Shown: positions 18,975-27,917, counted from the stretch's first letter. The stretch: DNA of 64,000 bases from Aquamicrobium sp. LC103 (GCF_001014615.2 NZ_LBCQ02000016.1:62001-126000); one strand, 5' to 3'. Numbers and translations: made by a program. Notes: generated by a model from the letters alone, not told the origin.

Positions 18975-19388
18975 ATGTCCGGATTGACCGTCAAGGCGGG
19001 CCCTTATGAGTTCGCGGCCCGTTTCGAGGAAGACAAGGCGCCGAATACGGTGGCCGCCTTCCGCAAGGCGTTGCCCTTCGTCAGCCAGATCGTTCACGTC
19101 CGCTGGAGCGGGGAGGGGGTGTGGGTTCCGCTGGGCGACCATGATTTCGGCGTGGGCTACGAGAACCATACGAGCCATCCGGCGCCCGGCCATATCCTGC
19201 TCTACCCCGGCGGTATCAGCGAAACCGAAATCCTGCTGGCCTATGGCGGCGTCGACTTCTCCAGCAAGATGGGACAGCTCGCCGGCAATCATTTCATCAC
19301 GCTCACGTCGAATCTCGACAAGCTGCCGGAACTGGGCAACGCCGTTCTCTGGAAGGGCGCCCATCCGATCTCCTTCGAGGAGGCCTGA
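18975..19388 (+). CDS. DUF3830 (cyclophilin-like) family protein
   Basis: A 137-residue protein matching what I know of the DUF3830 family, cyclophilin-like beta-barrel proteins of unknown function often found near catabolic and transport genes. Visible features are the start GPYEFAARFEEDKAPNTVAA, the HVRWSGEGVWVPLGD strand, the HPAPGHILLYPGGISETEIL core and GQLAGNHFITLTSNLDKLPE. There is no signal peptide. AAGGAAG precedes the ATG. It lies between the TRAP importer and an acyl-CoA ligase, so it may act on the same imported acid. The GDH/GHILLYPGG loop could form a metal or ligand site; this is a guess. Confidence 0.75.
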   Translation: MSGLTVKAGPYEFAARFEEDKAPNTVAAFRKALPFVSQIVHVRWSGEGVWVPLGDHDFGVGYENHTSHPAPGHILLYPGGISETEILLAYGGVDFSSKMGQLAGNHFITLTSNLDKLPELGNAVLWKGAHPISFEEA

Positions 19389-19441
19389 GCGGGCCGGCGC
19401 ATTTCCGCAGGGCGGAAGCGCACCGAACGGGGTGGCGAAGA

Positions 19442-20995
19442 ATGGCCGGGAATATGAGCATGACCATTGCCCAAGACATGGAACCGGTCGATTTCGGGAC
19501 CCGCCTGCGGCAGCATGCGGCCGAGCGGCCGGATCAAACGGCGATCACCGTTCTCGGCGCCGATGGCGCGGTCGAGCATGTGACCTGGGCCGGGCTCGAC
19601 GCGATGGTCGACCGCGTCGCCCATGTGCTTCAACGGCGTCCGGTTCGCGAAGGCGAGGTCGTGGGCATCGGTCTCGCCAACGGCCTGCTGCACATTGCCT
19701 CGGTTCTGGCCTGTTGGCGCCTCGGCTGCACGCTCATGGCCTTCGATCCCGCCTCGCCGCAGGCGCAGATATTGTCCCTGCTCGAAAGGGCCGGGGCGGT
19801 GTGCGGGATCGTGGAGGACGAGGCGGGCAGAGGTGACGGGCTCTTCCTCGGCCGAAGCGAGCTCCTCTCGCTGCAGCGCCTTGCCGCCGGGGCGAAAATG
19901 GCGGACCGGATTTCCCGGCCGGGCAAGATCGTGCTTTCCGGCGGGTCCACCGGCATTCCCAAGCTCATGGTCGACGACCAGCCATGGGTCGGCGTGCCCG
20001 GCCGGCCGTGGGGCAATGTCGCGAAAACCCTGCGGTTCCGGCCCAACCAGAACCAGCTCGTCTGCGGAGCGATGTCCCACAACGCTCCGCTGACCTGGGC
20101 ACAGCTCGGCCTCTTCGAAGGGCATCATCTCGTCGTCATGGAGCGTTTCGACGCGCTGCGCGCCCTGCGGGCGATCGACGCATATCGGATTCAGTTCGTC
20201 ATGGTCGTGCCGACGATGATGGTGCGGATGCTGGACGTCCTGGAGAATGCAGGCGTCACCTTCGCGACGCTCGAGGCTTTCTACCACACGGCCGCCGTCT
20301 GCCCGGCATGGCTCAAGAAGGCATGGATCGAAATTCTCGGCGCTGACCGGGTCATGGAGATGTACGGTTCGGGCGAGAATGTCGGCCAGACCATCATCAC
20401 GGGGCGGGAATGGCTGTCGCATCCGGGCTCCGTGGGCAGGCCCTTCGAGACCGATGCGCTTGTGCGCGGCCCGCAGGGCGAGGAACTGCCCCCCGGAGAG
20501 GTCGGCGAGCTTTTCATGCGACGCTGGTCCGGCGACGGCGGAACGCGCTATCTCGACCCCACCGTGACCGCCCGCACGGATATCGATGGCTTCACCAGCA
20601 TCGGCGACATGGCCTGGATCGACGGCGAGGGCTATGTCCATCTCGCCGGCCGGCGCGACGACGTCATCAATACCGGCGGTGTCAAGGTGTACCCGGAAAA
20701 GATCGAGGCCGTGCTCCTGGCGCATCCGGATGTCCGCGACGTCGTCGTCGTCGGCATGGACGATCGCGAATGGGGCGAGCGGGTGCATGCCGTCATCGAG
20801 CCGTCCGAAGGCAAAAACCGCATCGAGCTGAGCGAGCTGAAAGCCCATTGCGCCGCGCATCTTGCCCCGGCGGAAGTTCCGAAGAGCATGAGCGTCACGG
20901 ACCGGCTTCCACGCGACGGTTTCGGCAAGGTGAAACGTCGGCTGGTTCGCGACCGGATGAGCGATTTTGCCGGCACTTCCGGTGAGGTCGCGTAG
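19442..20995 (+). CDS. AMP-binding acyl-CoA ligase/synthetase
   Basis: A 517-residue member of the ANL adenylate-forming family, expected to convert an acid plus ATP and CoA to an acyl-CoA. The phosphate loop is non-canonical: LSGGSTGIPKLM instead of the usual TSGTTGxPKG. The later motifs are intact: EMYGSGENVGQTII (A5), GDMAWIDGEGYVHLAGRRDD (A7) and the hinge VYPEKIEAVLLAHPDV. The adenylation lysine is predicted in PRDGFGKVKRR near the C terminus. It is last in the rightward operon starting with the DHDPS-family gene and probably activates the acid brought in by the TRAP importer. A second start at the fifth codon is possible. Confidence 0.9.
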   Translation: MAGNMSMTIAQDMEPVDFGTRLRQHAAERPDQTAITVLGADGAVEHVTWAGLDAMVDRVAHVLQRRPVREGEVVGIGLANGLLHIASVLACWRLGCTLMAFDPASPQAQILSLLERAGAVCGIVEDEAGRGDGLFLGRSELLSLQRLAAGAKMADRISRPGKIVLSGGSTGIPKLMVDDQPWVGVPGRPWGNVAKTLRFRPNQNQLVCGAMSHNAPLTWAQLGLFEGHHLVVMERFDALRALRAIDAYRIQFVMVVPTMMVRMLDVLENAGVTFATLEAFYHTAAVCPAWLKKAWIEILGADRVMEMYGSGENVGQTIITGREWLSHPGSVGRPFETDALVRGPQGEELPPGEVGELFMRRWSGDGGTRYLDPTVTARTDIDGFTSIGDMAWIDGEGYVHLAGRRDDVINTGGVKVYPEKIEAVLLAHPDVRDVVVVGMDDREWGERVHAVIEPSEGKNRIELSELKAHCAAHLAPAEVPKSMSVTDRLPRDGFGKVKRRLVRDRMSDFAGTSGEVA

Positions 20996-21106
20996 GTTCC
21001 GCGAGCCCCGCAAGGAAGACATGGCGTGCCGGCAACGCCACCCGTCGGGGTGAGGCCGCCGGCGCAATCGTGGCAGGCATTGCGTCTTCGAAGGGCGCGC
21101 CGCGGC

Positions 21107-22309
21107 TCAGGCCATCGCCACCGCCGCGCGGGGCCGCACGCCGAGCAGGATGATCACGGTCGCCAGCAGGAGAAGCAGACCGGCCGAACCGAAGACGCCG
21201 CTCGCGCCGCTGATGTCGAATATTGCTCCGCCGGCGGCCGCGCCGATTGCGATGGCGAGCTGGATTGCCGCGACGATCAGGCCGCCGGCGCTTTCCGCCT
21301 GATCCGGAACCGTTCGGGTAAGCCAGGTGGACCAGGCCACCGGCACGGCACCGAAGGCTAACCCCCACAGGGCCACCATCACCGCATCCGTCACCGGCGT
21401 GTTGCCGAGGCTGACGAGGGCAATGCCGAGGACGCCCATCAGAAGCGGCATGGACAGCAGCGTCAGCCGCAAGCTGCGCTCGATCATTGGTCCCGCAAGG
21501 AGCGTGCCCATGAAATTCGCGATGCCGAATCCCAAAAGGATCGCCGATACCGCGCCGATGCCGACGCCCGTGACGGTCTCGAGGAAGGGGCGGATATAGG
21601 TGAAGAAGGCGAAGTGTCCGGTGAAGACCAGCATGACCGCGAGCATTCCTAAGCCCACACCGGGCCGGCCGAGCACCTCGGCCAGTGTCCGCAGGCTGGA
21701 GGAGCCATGCGGCGTCATTTTCGGAAGCGTGGCGAGCTGCACGATCAGCGCGATCATTCCGAGGCCGGCCGCCATGAGGAAGACGATGCGCCAGCCGGCG
21801 ATCTCGCCGACATAGCTGCCGACGGGAGCGGCCAGGATCGTGGCGGCGGAAACGCCGCTGAAGATCATCGCCAGCGCCCGCGGCACCAGCGCCTCCGGCA
21901 CGAGCCGCATGGCAGTCGCCGCCGACATCGACCAGAATCCGCCCAGCGCGATGCCGAGCAGCACACGTCCGATGAGCAGCAGGGGAAGGCTGGGCGCGAA
22001 AGCGACCATGAGGTTCGATCCGACCAGCAGCATCGAAAAGGCCAGCAGCACGCGCCGCCGATCTATATTTCGCGTTGCGGCGGAGATCACGAGGCTGGTC
22101 AGCAGCGCCACAACCGCTGTCGCCGTCACGGTTTGTCCCGCCATCCCCTCGCTGATGCCGAGATCCGCCGCCATCGGCGTAAGCAGGCTGGCGGGCAGGA
22201 ACTCCGCCGTCACCAGGCCGAACACGCCGAGCGTCATCGCGACGACGGCGCCCCAGGCGGGTTCCTCCTCCACCCGCTTCGTCTGCGCCCAGTTCAAGGA
22301 TTCGCTCAT
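21107..22309 (-). CDS. MFS transporter (AraJ/YdhP-like drug or metabolite exporter)
   Basis: A 400-residue major facilitator with 12 predicted helices. Motifs include the first-helix region GVFGLVTAEFLPASLLTPMA and the loop 2-3 region SAATRNIDRRRVLLAFSMLL. A GGFWSMSAATAMRLVP segment and the helix-5 APVGSYVGEIAGWRIVFLMA match the DHA1 exporters of the AraJ/PbuE type. The ATG at 22309 has AGGG seven bases upstream. The open frame runs on upstream through the promoter and the divergent AraC gene, but is not transporter-like. Its divergent AraC neighbour is the probable activator. The exported compound is unknown. Confidence 0.9.
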   Translation of the reverse strand: MSESLNWAQTKRVEEEPAWGAVVAMTLGVFGLVTAEFLPASLLTPMAADLGISEGMAGQTVTATAVVALLTSLVISAATRNIDRRRVLLAFSMLLVGSNLMVAFAPSLPLLLIGRVLLGIALGGFWSMSAATAMRLVPEALVPRALAMIFSGVSAATILAAPVGSYVGEIAGWRIVFLMAAGLGMIALIVQLATLPKMTPHGSSSLRTLAEVLGRPGVGLGMLAVMLVFTGHFAFFTYIRPFLETVTGVGIGAVSAILLGFGIANFMGTLLAGPMIERSLRLTLLSMPLLMGVLGIALVSLGNTPVTDAVMVALWGLAFGAVPVAWSTWLTRTVPDQAESAGGLIVAAIQLAIAIGAAAGGAIFDISGASGVFGSAGLLLLLATVIILLGVRPRAAVAMA

Positions 22310-22396
22310 CCGTAAGCCCTTTCGAGAAAAAGAGTATTTTGCAGTGCAGCAGAAGTAGGATGGACTTTTCAGACGTTCTATGTCACGAAATCCGGA

Positions 22397-23386
22397 ATGT
22401 TTGATCGAACGTCCGAAAATCGCTCGAGGGGACAAACCAGCTCCATCCCCACCGATCTCGTGAGCGAGTTGCTCATGGGCATGCGTCTCGTCGGGCTCGA
22501 CTACCGCCGCATCGAGATTGCGCCGCCCTTCGGGCTGCGCTTCGGTACGGTGAACGGGCGGGCGCAGTTTCACTTCATCGCCCGTGGCCCGGTGTTCCTG
22601 CGCGGCGAAGGCGGGACCCTGCACGCCATGAACACCGGCGACGCCGTGCTTCTTCCACGCGGCGGCGTGCACGATCTCGTCTCCGAGCCGGGCCTCACCG
22701 GCCACGACGTCGCGGCCTTCGAGGCCAGAACGCTCTGCAACGGCGTCAGCGCCATCAAGTCGTGTTCGGGCGAGGAATGCCCGTCCACGAATGCGCTGGT
22801 CTTCAGCGGCTGCATGGAATTCGACCTTGGCTCCATGCATCCGCTGGTCGCGCTGATGCCCGAGGTGATGTTCGTCGGTACGCTTCTCGAACGCTACCCG
22901 GAAATCCTGCCGATGCTGGAGGCGATGGAGCGCGAGACCCGGAGTGATCGCGCCGGTTTCGCTGGAATTCTCGCCAGGCTTGCCGATGTCGTCTCGGCGT
23001 TCGTGGTCCGGGCCTGGGTGGAATGCGGCTGCGGCGATGCGAGCGGTTGGGTCGCGGCCCTGCGTGATCCCCGCCTTGGCCGGGTCATCGCCGCCCTCCA
23101 TCGCGATCCGGGCAGGAACTGGACCGTGGCCGAGCTTGCGGCGGAAATGGGCAGCTCCCGTTCGGTCTTCGCCGAACGCTTTCTAAGCACGACCGGAATG
23201 ACCCCCGTACGGTACCTGACGGAACTCAGGATGCGGCTCGCCGCGCAGTGGCTCGGGCGCGACCGGATGCCGATCGAAACCGCCGCCCACCGTCTCGGCT
23301 ACGGCTCGCAGGCCGCGTTCAGCCGGGCCTTCAAGCGGGTGATGGGACATGCACCCGGCGCGGCCAAGGAAGCCAAGGCGGGCTAG
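22397..23386 (+). CDS. AraC-family regulator with N-terminal cupin
   Basis: A 329-residue AraC regulator. Residues about 20-200 form an AraC-type cupin (RAQFHFIARGPVFLRGEGGT, DAVLLPRGGVHDLV), as in regulators annotated cupin_6. Residues about 230-325 hold the two helix-turn-helix units (DPGRNWTVAELAAEMGSSRS, MPIETAAHRLGYGSQAAFSR) and the AFKRVMGHAPG tail. It is divergent from the MFS exporter across 87 bases, a common pairing in which the regulator induces the exporter in response to a small molecule bound by the cupin. The cysteine-containing segment CSGEECPS mid-protein is a possible redox or metal feature. Confidence 0.91.
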   Translation: MFDRTSENRSRGQTSSIPTDLVSELLMGMRLVGLDYRRIEIAPPFGLRFGTVNGRAQFHFIARGPVFLRGEGGTLHAMNTGDAVLLPRGGVHDLVSEPGLTGHDVAAFEARTLCNGVSAIKSCSGEECPSTNALVFSGCMEFDLGSMHPLVALMPEVMFVGTLLERYPEILPMLEAMERETRSDRAGFAGILARLADVVSAFVVRAWVECGCGDASGWVAALRDPRLGRVIAALHRDPGRNWTVAELAAEMGSSRSVFAERFLSTTGMTPVRYLTELRMRLAAQWLGRDRMPIETAAHRLGYGSQAAFSRAFKRVMGHAPGAAKEAKAG

Positions 23387-23436
23387 GGTCACGGGCGGTC
23401 CGATGTCGCCGATGTGTGACGTGCCGGAAGCGACGG

Positions 23437-24615
23437 CTATCCCGCCAGATCCTGCTCGACCAGCGTCGTCCAGTAGCGTATGCCCGGCACGATCGCCGCA
23501 TCATTGAAATCGTAGCGGGTGTTGTGGTGCAGCGCGCCGTCCTCCGCTGGCCCGTTGCCGAGCCACACATAGGCGCCGGGAACGCGCGTCGAGAAGATGG
23601 CGAAATCGTCGCCCGCGGTCGAAGGTGGGAAGCTTGCCAGCGCGTTTTCCTCACCGAGCGCGGCGCGGGCCGCGGCAAGAGCGCGTGCGCTCGCATCCTG
23701 CTCGTTGATGACCGCCGGCATGCCGCGCCTGTATTCATAATCGCAGCCAATGCCGCTGGCGGCCGCGATGCCCCGGGCGATCTTTCCGATCTCTTCCTCG
23801 ATCTGGTCGCGCACGGCATGGCTGTAGGCGCGCGAAGTCCCTCCGATCCGCACTTCGTTGGGGATCACGTTGAGCGCCTCGAAATCGCCTGCCGCGATCG
23901 CGCAGGCCGAGACGACGGCGGCCTCGATGGGATCGGTTTTTCTCGAGACGATGGTCTGGATCGTACCCAGGAACTGGCCGGCCGCGACCGTCGGGTCGAG
24001 CCCCAGATGCGGCTTGGCGCCATGCGTTCCGACGCCCCTGAAAACGACTTCCCAACGGTCGGACGAGGCAAGCTGCGGGCCTTCGACCGCGGCGATCTTG
24101 CCGATTTCGAGCCCCGGCATGTTGTGAAGGCCATAGACGCGATCGACCGGAAAACGCTCGAAGAAACCGTCGTCGACCATCGCCTGCGCGCCGCCGCGCC
24201 CTTCCTCCGCCGGCTGGAAGATGAAATGGACGGTGCCCGAGAACCGGCGCCGCCGGGCAAGCAGCCGGGCAGCACCCAGCAGCATCACGGTATGGCCGTC
24301 ATGGCCGCAGGCGTGCATCTTGCCGTCGAATTTGGAACGATAGGAACGGTCGAGCGCGGTTTCGGGCATGGCGAGCGCATCCATGTCGGCGCGCAGCGCG
24401 ATCGCCGCGTTGCCTTCACCTATCCGAAGGGTTCCGACCACGCCGGTGCGTCCCATCCCGCAGTGAACTTCCATGCCTTCAGCTTTCAGGAAGTCCCGCA
24501 CGATCGCGCTGGTGCGTTCCTCCTCGAAGCCGAGTTCGGGATGGGCGTGCAGGTCGCGCCTCAGGGCCACGAGCTCGTCGATTTCCTCGGGAGTAAGGAA
24601 GTTCTCGTCTGTCAC
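23437..24615 (-). CDS. M20-family amidohydrolase (aminoacylase/hippurate-hydrolase-like)
   Basis: A 392-residue M20D metallo-amidohydrolase. Metal-ligand motifs are visible: HACGHDGHTVMLLGAARLLA, the general-base pair in FQPAEEGRGGAQAM, GLHNMPGLEIGKIAAVEGP, and the late histidine in ALHHNTRYDFNDAA. The dimerisation insert (GVGTHGAKPHLGLDPTVAAG) is present. Members cleave N-acyl or N-carbamoyl amino acids, hippurate and related amides. There is no signal peptide, so it is cytoplasmic. It is divergent from the phosphoribosyltransferase-like gene. The substrate is unresolved. Confidence 0.93.
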   Translation of the reverse strand: MTDENFLTPEEIDELVALRRDLHAHPELGFEEERTSAIVRDFLKAEGMEVHCGMGRTGVVGTLRIGEGNAAIALRADMDALAMPETALDRSYRSKFDGKMHACGHDGHTVMLLGAARLLARRRRFSGTVHFIFQPAEEGRGGAQAMVDDGFFERFPVDRVYGLHNMPGLEIGKIAAVEGPQLASSDRWEVVFRGVGTHGAKPHLGLDPTVAAGQFLGTIQTIVSRKTDPIEAAVVSACAIAAGDFEALNVIPNEVRIGGTSRAYSHAVRDQIEEEIGKIARGIAAASGIGCDYEYRRGMPAVINEQDASARALAAARAALGEENALASFPPSTAGDDFAIFSTRVPGAYVWLGNGPAEDGALHHNTRYDFNDAAIVPGIRYWTTLVEQDLAG

Positions 24616-24706
24616 GTCTGGACTCGTCCGGTCTCGCGGGTAGAAGGATGAACTTGGAAATCGCGCCTTTTGGCCCCGAAAAGCAACCCCTCGGAAAGCA
24701 AATCCC

Positions 24707-25405
24707 GTGGCTTTGTCCCCTCACCAGTTCTGGCAGGAAGTCTATTCTCCCGGCTCTTTCGCCGAGGAGACGCGGGAGGGATATCGCGAGATCTATCCCG
24801 CCACGCTCCCCGACGGCCGCGTCGTCGCGCTTCCCGTGCGCGTTCTCCCGGGCAATGGAGCGCGCGCGGTTGCCTCGCTCATTGTCAACCAGGCGAGCTT
24901 CGCCGTCGAGGATACGCTCGCCGCCTTCATGGCGGAAGATGCGCGCCGTTTCGTGCCGGACATCGTCGTCGGGGTTCCGACGCTCGGCCTGCCGGTCGCG
25001 GCCAATGTGGCGCGACGTCTCGGCCACGCGCGCATGGTGGCGCTCGGCACGTCGCGTAAATTCTGGTACGACGAGCGGCTCTCGGAGCCGCTGCGCTCGA
25101 TCACCAGCCCCAATGGCGAAAAGCGGCTCTATCTCGATCCGCGCATGCTGCCGCTCCTGGAAGGCAGGCGCTTCGTCGTCATCGACGACGTGGCCAGCAC
25201 CGGCTCGTCGCTCGCGGCGGTGCTGCGCCTGCTCCACGGCGCGGGGCTGAAGCCGCAAGCCGCCCTTTTCGCCATGCTGCAGGGTGAGCGCTGGCGCGCG
25301 GCCGTTGCCGCCTCTCCCTGGCCGGACCTGCCGGTCCTTGCGCCGATCGCTACGCCTTTGCTCACCATGGGTGCGAGCGGGCTTTGGAAGGCTGCGCCGC
25401 CCTGA
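24707..25405 (+). CDS. Phosphoribosyltransferase-like protein
   Basis: A 232-residue protein with a type I PRTase fold. The PRPP-binding motif is clear at residues 156-169, FVVIDDVASTGSSL, and PDIVVGVPTLGLPVAANVAR matches the substrate-hood side of the fold. It is read from a GTG at 24707. The segment with TSRKFWYDERLSEPLRSITS is characteristic of an uncharacterised group of phosphoribosyltransferases rather than of hpt, apt or pyrE. It may salvage a base or bind PRPP as a regulator. It ends 5 bases from the convergent double-TetR gene. Confidence 0.8.
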   Translation: MALSPHQFWQEVYSPGSFAEETREGYREIYPATLPDGRVVALPVRVLPGNGARAVASLIVNQASFAVEDTLAAFMAEDARRFVPDIVVGVPTLGLPVAANVARRLGHARMVALGTSRKFWYDERLSEPLRSITSPNGEKRLYLDPRMLPLLEGRRFVVIDDVASTGSSLAAVLRLLHGAGLKPQAALFAMLQGERWRAAVAASPWPDLPVLAPIATPLLTMGASGLWKAAPP

Positions 25406-25416
25406 CCCCGTCAGGG
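25400..25416. other. Stem-loop spanning both convergent stop codons
   Basis: CCCTGAC (25400-25406) pairs perfectly with GTCAGGG (25410-25416) around a 3-base loop. The hairpin contains the stop codons of both the phosphoribosyltransferase-like gene and the convergent double-TetR gene. There is no T run on either side, so it is not a standard terminator; it may limit read-through or protect the mRNA ends. Confidence 0.4.
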
Positions 25417-26649
25417 GTGCAACAGCCCGGTAAACAGCGGCCGGACATAGCTCTTCATCGCCGCGTCCGCATCCTCGGTTGAAATCCACCGGTGAAGCTC
25501 GGCCGCAGAATTCGACGTCGTGTAGAGGAGTTGCCCGGCGATCCTCGCGTCGATAGGGCGCATGGAGCCGTCGGCGATGCCGTCCGAAACGATGCCGGCG
25601 AAGCGTTCCATGAGTTGGTTCATCCGCGCCACCCATTTCGGGCGCATCGGTTCCGGCATGGCGGAAAGAGCGGCGATGCGCAGCAGCGGCCCACGCGGAG
25701 AGAACTGGAAGCGGGTAAGCGCGGACACGGCCCCGCAGGCGCGGGACCAGCCGTCGGGCACCGTATCGATCGCGGCGCTTTGCGCATCGTGAATCAGCGA
25801 GAAGGTACGTTCGAAACAGTCGGCTACCAACTCGTCCTTGTCCTCGTTGTGATGGTAGAACGAGCCCTTCGTGACCGACAGCCGTGCCGATATCTTCTCC
25901 ACCGATGCGCCGCGATAGCCATGCTCGTTGATGAGGAAGGTCGCCGCCTGCAGGAAGCGTTCGCGGGAACTGTCACCCTCCGACGAAACATGCTTTTGAA
26001 AGGACAGGAGCTCCGGAGGGGAAAAGTCCCGCGCTCCTTCTCCCATGCCGTCGGTGAGGATATCGGCGAGCCGCGCGGCGACGCGGGGATAGTCCGCGAG
26101 GTCGTAGCGGCGTATCCAGTTCTGCACGCTGTGCACCACGGATACGATGAGATGGGTGCGGGCAATGAGGTCCGTGCGTTCGACCTCCGGCATGTCGTTC
26201 GCCAGGAGGAGCTGCCTGATGCTGCGGAACATGTCGACATAGCTGGCGAAGACCGCGCTCGCATGCGGCTCTTCAAGCGCGCGCAGATCGTTCGACGACA
26301 AAAGCTCGGCGCGCGAGCCAGTGGCGATTTCGGCGTGCAGTTGAACATAAAGCGTCAGGAAGCGCCGCAGCCGTGCCCGGGCGGTGATCTCCTGGTCGGC
26401 GGCGACTGTCGCGGTCCGTATGATCGTTTCGATCGTTCGCAGGAAGCAGGCGGCCGCCAGGTCTTCCTTCTTGCGGAAATAATAGCTGATCGAATTGGTG
26501 AGCAGGCCGACTTCCGCGCCGACGTCGGTGAGGGTGGTTCCCCTGACCCCGTGCTGGTTGAAGAGCCTGGCCGCGGCTTCGAGAATGAGCGTCCGTTTTT
26601 CGCCGAAACGGCGGGTCTGACGGGCGGCGACGGCCGGCGATCCGTTCAT
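25411..26649 (-). CDS. Regulator with two TetR units in one chain
   Basis: A 412-residue protein, twice the usual TetR length, containing two complete TetR-type units. The first HTH is at residues about 19-63 (RTLILEAAARLFNQHGVRGT, VGLLTNSISYYFRKKEDLAA). The second is at about 229-273 (RERFLQAATFLINEHGYRGA, LSVTKGSFYHHNEDKDELVA). Each is followed by its own helical ligand-type domain. A single chain could therefore bind an operator like a TetR dimer. I set the start at the ATG at 26649 (MNGSPAVAARQTRR); the longer frame overlaps the binding-protein gene. It lies 64 bases after the Liv-type binding protein on the same strand and probably controls that importer. Confidence 0.87.
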   Translation of the reverse strand: MNGSPAVAARQTRRFGEKRTLILEAAARLFNQHGVRGTTLTDVGAEVGLLTNSISYYFRKKEDLAAACFLRTIETIIRTATVAADQEITARARLRRFLTLYVQLHAEIATGSRAELLSSNDLRALEEPHASAVFASYVDMFRSIRQLLLANDMPEVERTDLIARTHLIVSVVHSVQNWIRRYDLADYPRVAARLADILTDGMGEGARDFSPPELLSFQKHVSSEGDSSRERFLQAATFLINEHGYRGASVEKISARLSVTKGSFYHHNEDKDELVADCFERTFSLIHDAQSAAIDTVPDGWSRACGAVSALTRFQFSPRGPLLRIAALSAMPEPMRPKWVARMNQLMERFAGIVSDGIADGSMRPIDARIAGQLLYTTSNSAAELHRWISTEDADAAMKSYVRPLFTGLLHP

Positions 26650-26713
26650 GGGATTTCTTCGTTCGGTTGCCCGTGCCCGCGATGCTTCCGCGGACACGGG
26701 ATTCGGATAGGCT

Positions 26714-27877
26714 TTACTGGCTGACGCTGTCAACGGGGACGATTTCGCCGCCTTCGACATAGGCGACGACGATCCTGGCATTGGTGCCGCCCTTTTCGTC
26801 CACGCTGTCGATGCTGGCGGGATTGCGCTCCGGCGAAAGCGAGCCATAGGCCTCGCTGAGCTTGGCCATGACCGCCTTGGGATCGTCGACGGAGCCGGCG
26901 AGCTTCATGGCCTCGGCCACCGCGTTGAGCGCTGTGTACATGTAGGAGGTCTCGGTGCCGGGGATCTTGCCGTTGTTTTCCTTGGTGAAGCGTTCGACAA
27001 AGGCCTTGGCGCCTTCGCGCTGGTCCGAAACCAGCGGCATCACGCCGATGGAGTTCTCGAGCTGCGACATGTCGTTGATGACACGGTCGATCTCGTCGAG
27101 CTTCGCCTGGTCCATGATGATGAAGCCGCCCTGGAAGCCGAGCTCGCGCGCAGTGCGCATCACCAGCGCGGTGGGCTCGGAGGCGCCGCCGACGAACATC
27201 ACGTCAGGGCTCGCCGCAAGCGCGCGGCTGACGCCGGAATAGAAGTCGGTGTCCTTGTTGTAGGACATCGGGTTCTCGGCAACGATCTCGCCGCCAGCTT
27301 CCTCCCAAGCCGGCTTGAACAGCGCCGCCCAGGCCTTGGCGTAGTCGTGATCGCCGCCGACCATGGCGAGCTTCGGTCCGGACCGCTCCATCGAGGTCTT
27401 CACGAAGGTTTCCACATAGCCCGCGAAGGAGGGCGGAATGCGCAGCGTCAGCGTGTTCCCGCGCTCGGTCATTTCCGGCACGCTGGTATAGGCGCCGAGA
27501 ATGAAGCCGTCCTGCTGGTTGAACTCCTGCAGGGCGAAGGCGCCGCCCGAATGCGGGGTGAATATCACCGGCGAATTGTATTGCGTGGCGAGCCGCTTGG
27601 CGTTTACCGCTGCCTCGCTCGGCGCGTATTTGTCGTCGAGCGCGACGATCTCGAAATTGTAGGTCTTGCCATCGACCTCGATGCCGCCCGCCTGGTTGAT
27701 CTCGGCCGCCGCCATCTGCAAGCCGGTCAGCGTGTTCTGCCCGTAGAGCGCGGCGCCGCCCGAAAGCGGACCGGTAAAGCCGATATTGATCTTTTCCTGC
27801 GCGAACGCCGCGCCGCTCATCGACGCTGCCACCGCGACGCCCGCGGCGAGCGACTTCATCTTCGATAGAATGCTCAT
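26714..27877 (-). CDS. ABC importer substrate-binding protein (LivJ/branched-chain amino acid type)
   Basis: A 387-residue periplasmic binding protein with a Sec signal peptide (MKSLAAGVAVAASMSGAAFA, cut before QEKIN). The type I periplasmic-binding fold starts INIGFTGPLSGGAALYGQNT, typical of the LivJ/amide-binding group, followed by YNSPVIFTPHSGGAFALQEF. The ATG at 27877 has GGAGG five bases upstream. It follows the two ATPase genes of the leftward liv-like operon. The family binds branched-chain amino acids, but also amides, urea and aromatic acids, so the ligand is open. Confidence 0.92.
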   Translation of the reverse strand: MSILSKMKSLAAGVAVAASMSGAAFAQEKINIGFTGPLSGGAALYGQNTLTGLQMAAAEINQAGGIEVDGKTYNFEIVALDDKYAPSEAAVNAKRLATQYNSPVIFTPHSGGAFALQEFNQQDGFILGAYTSVPEMTERGNTLTLRIPPSFAGYVETFVKTSMERSGPKLAMVGGDHDYAKAWAALFKPAWEEAGGEIVAENPMSYNKDTDFYSGVSRALAASPDVMFVGGASEPTALVMRTARELGFQGGFIIMDQAKLDEIDRVINDMSQLENSIGVMPLVSDQREGAKAFVERFTKENNGKIPGTETSYMYTALNAVAEAMKLAGSVDDPKAVMAKLSEAYGSLSPERNPASIDSVDEKGGTNARIVVAYVEGGEIVPVDSVSQ

Positions 27878-27917
27878 TCGTTCCTCCGTGGTGAACGGCT
27901 GGCGGAACGCCGGCCGA

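Noticed and set aside
22372-22413. GACGTTC and GAACGTC as widely spaced arms between the MFS and AraC genes
   Set aside because: Seven bases with a 28-base gap that extends into the AraC coding region is weak evidence; AraC sites are usually direct repeats.
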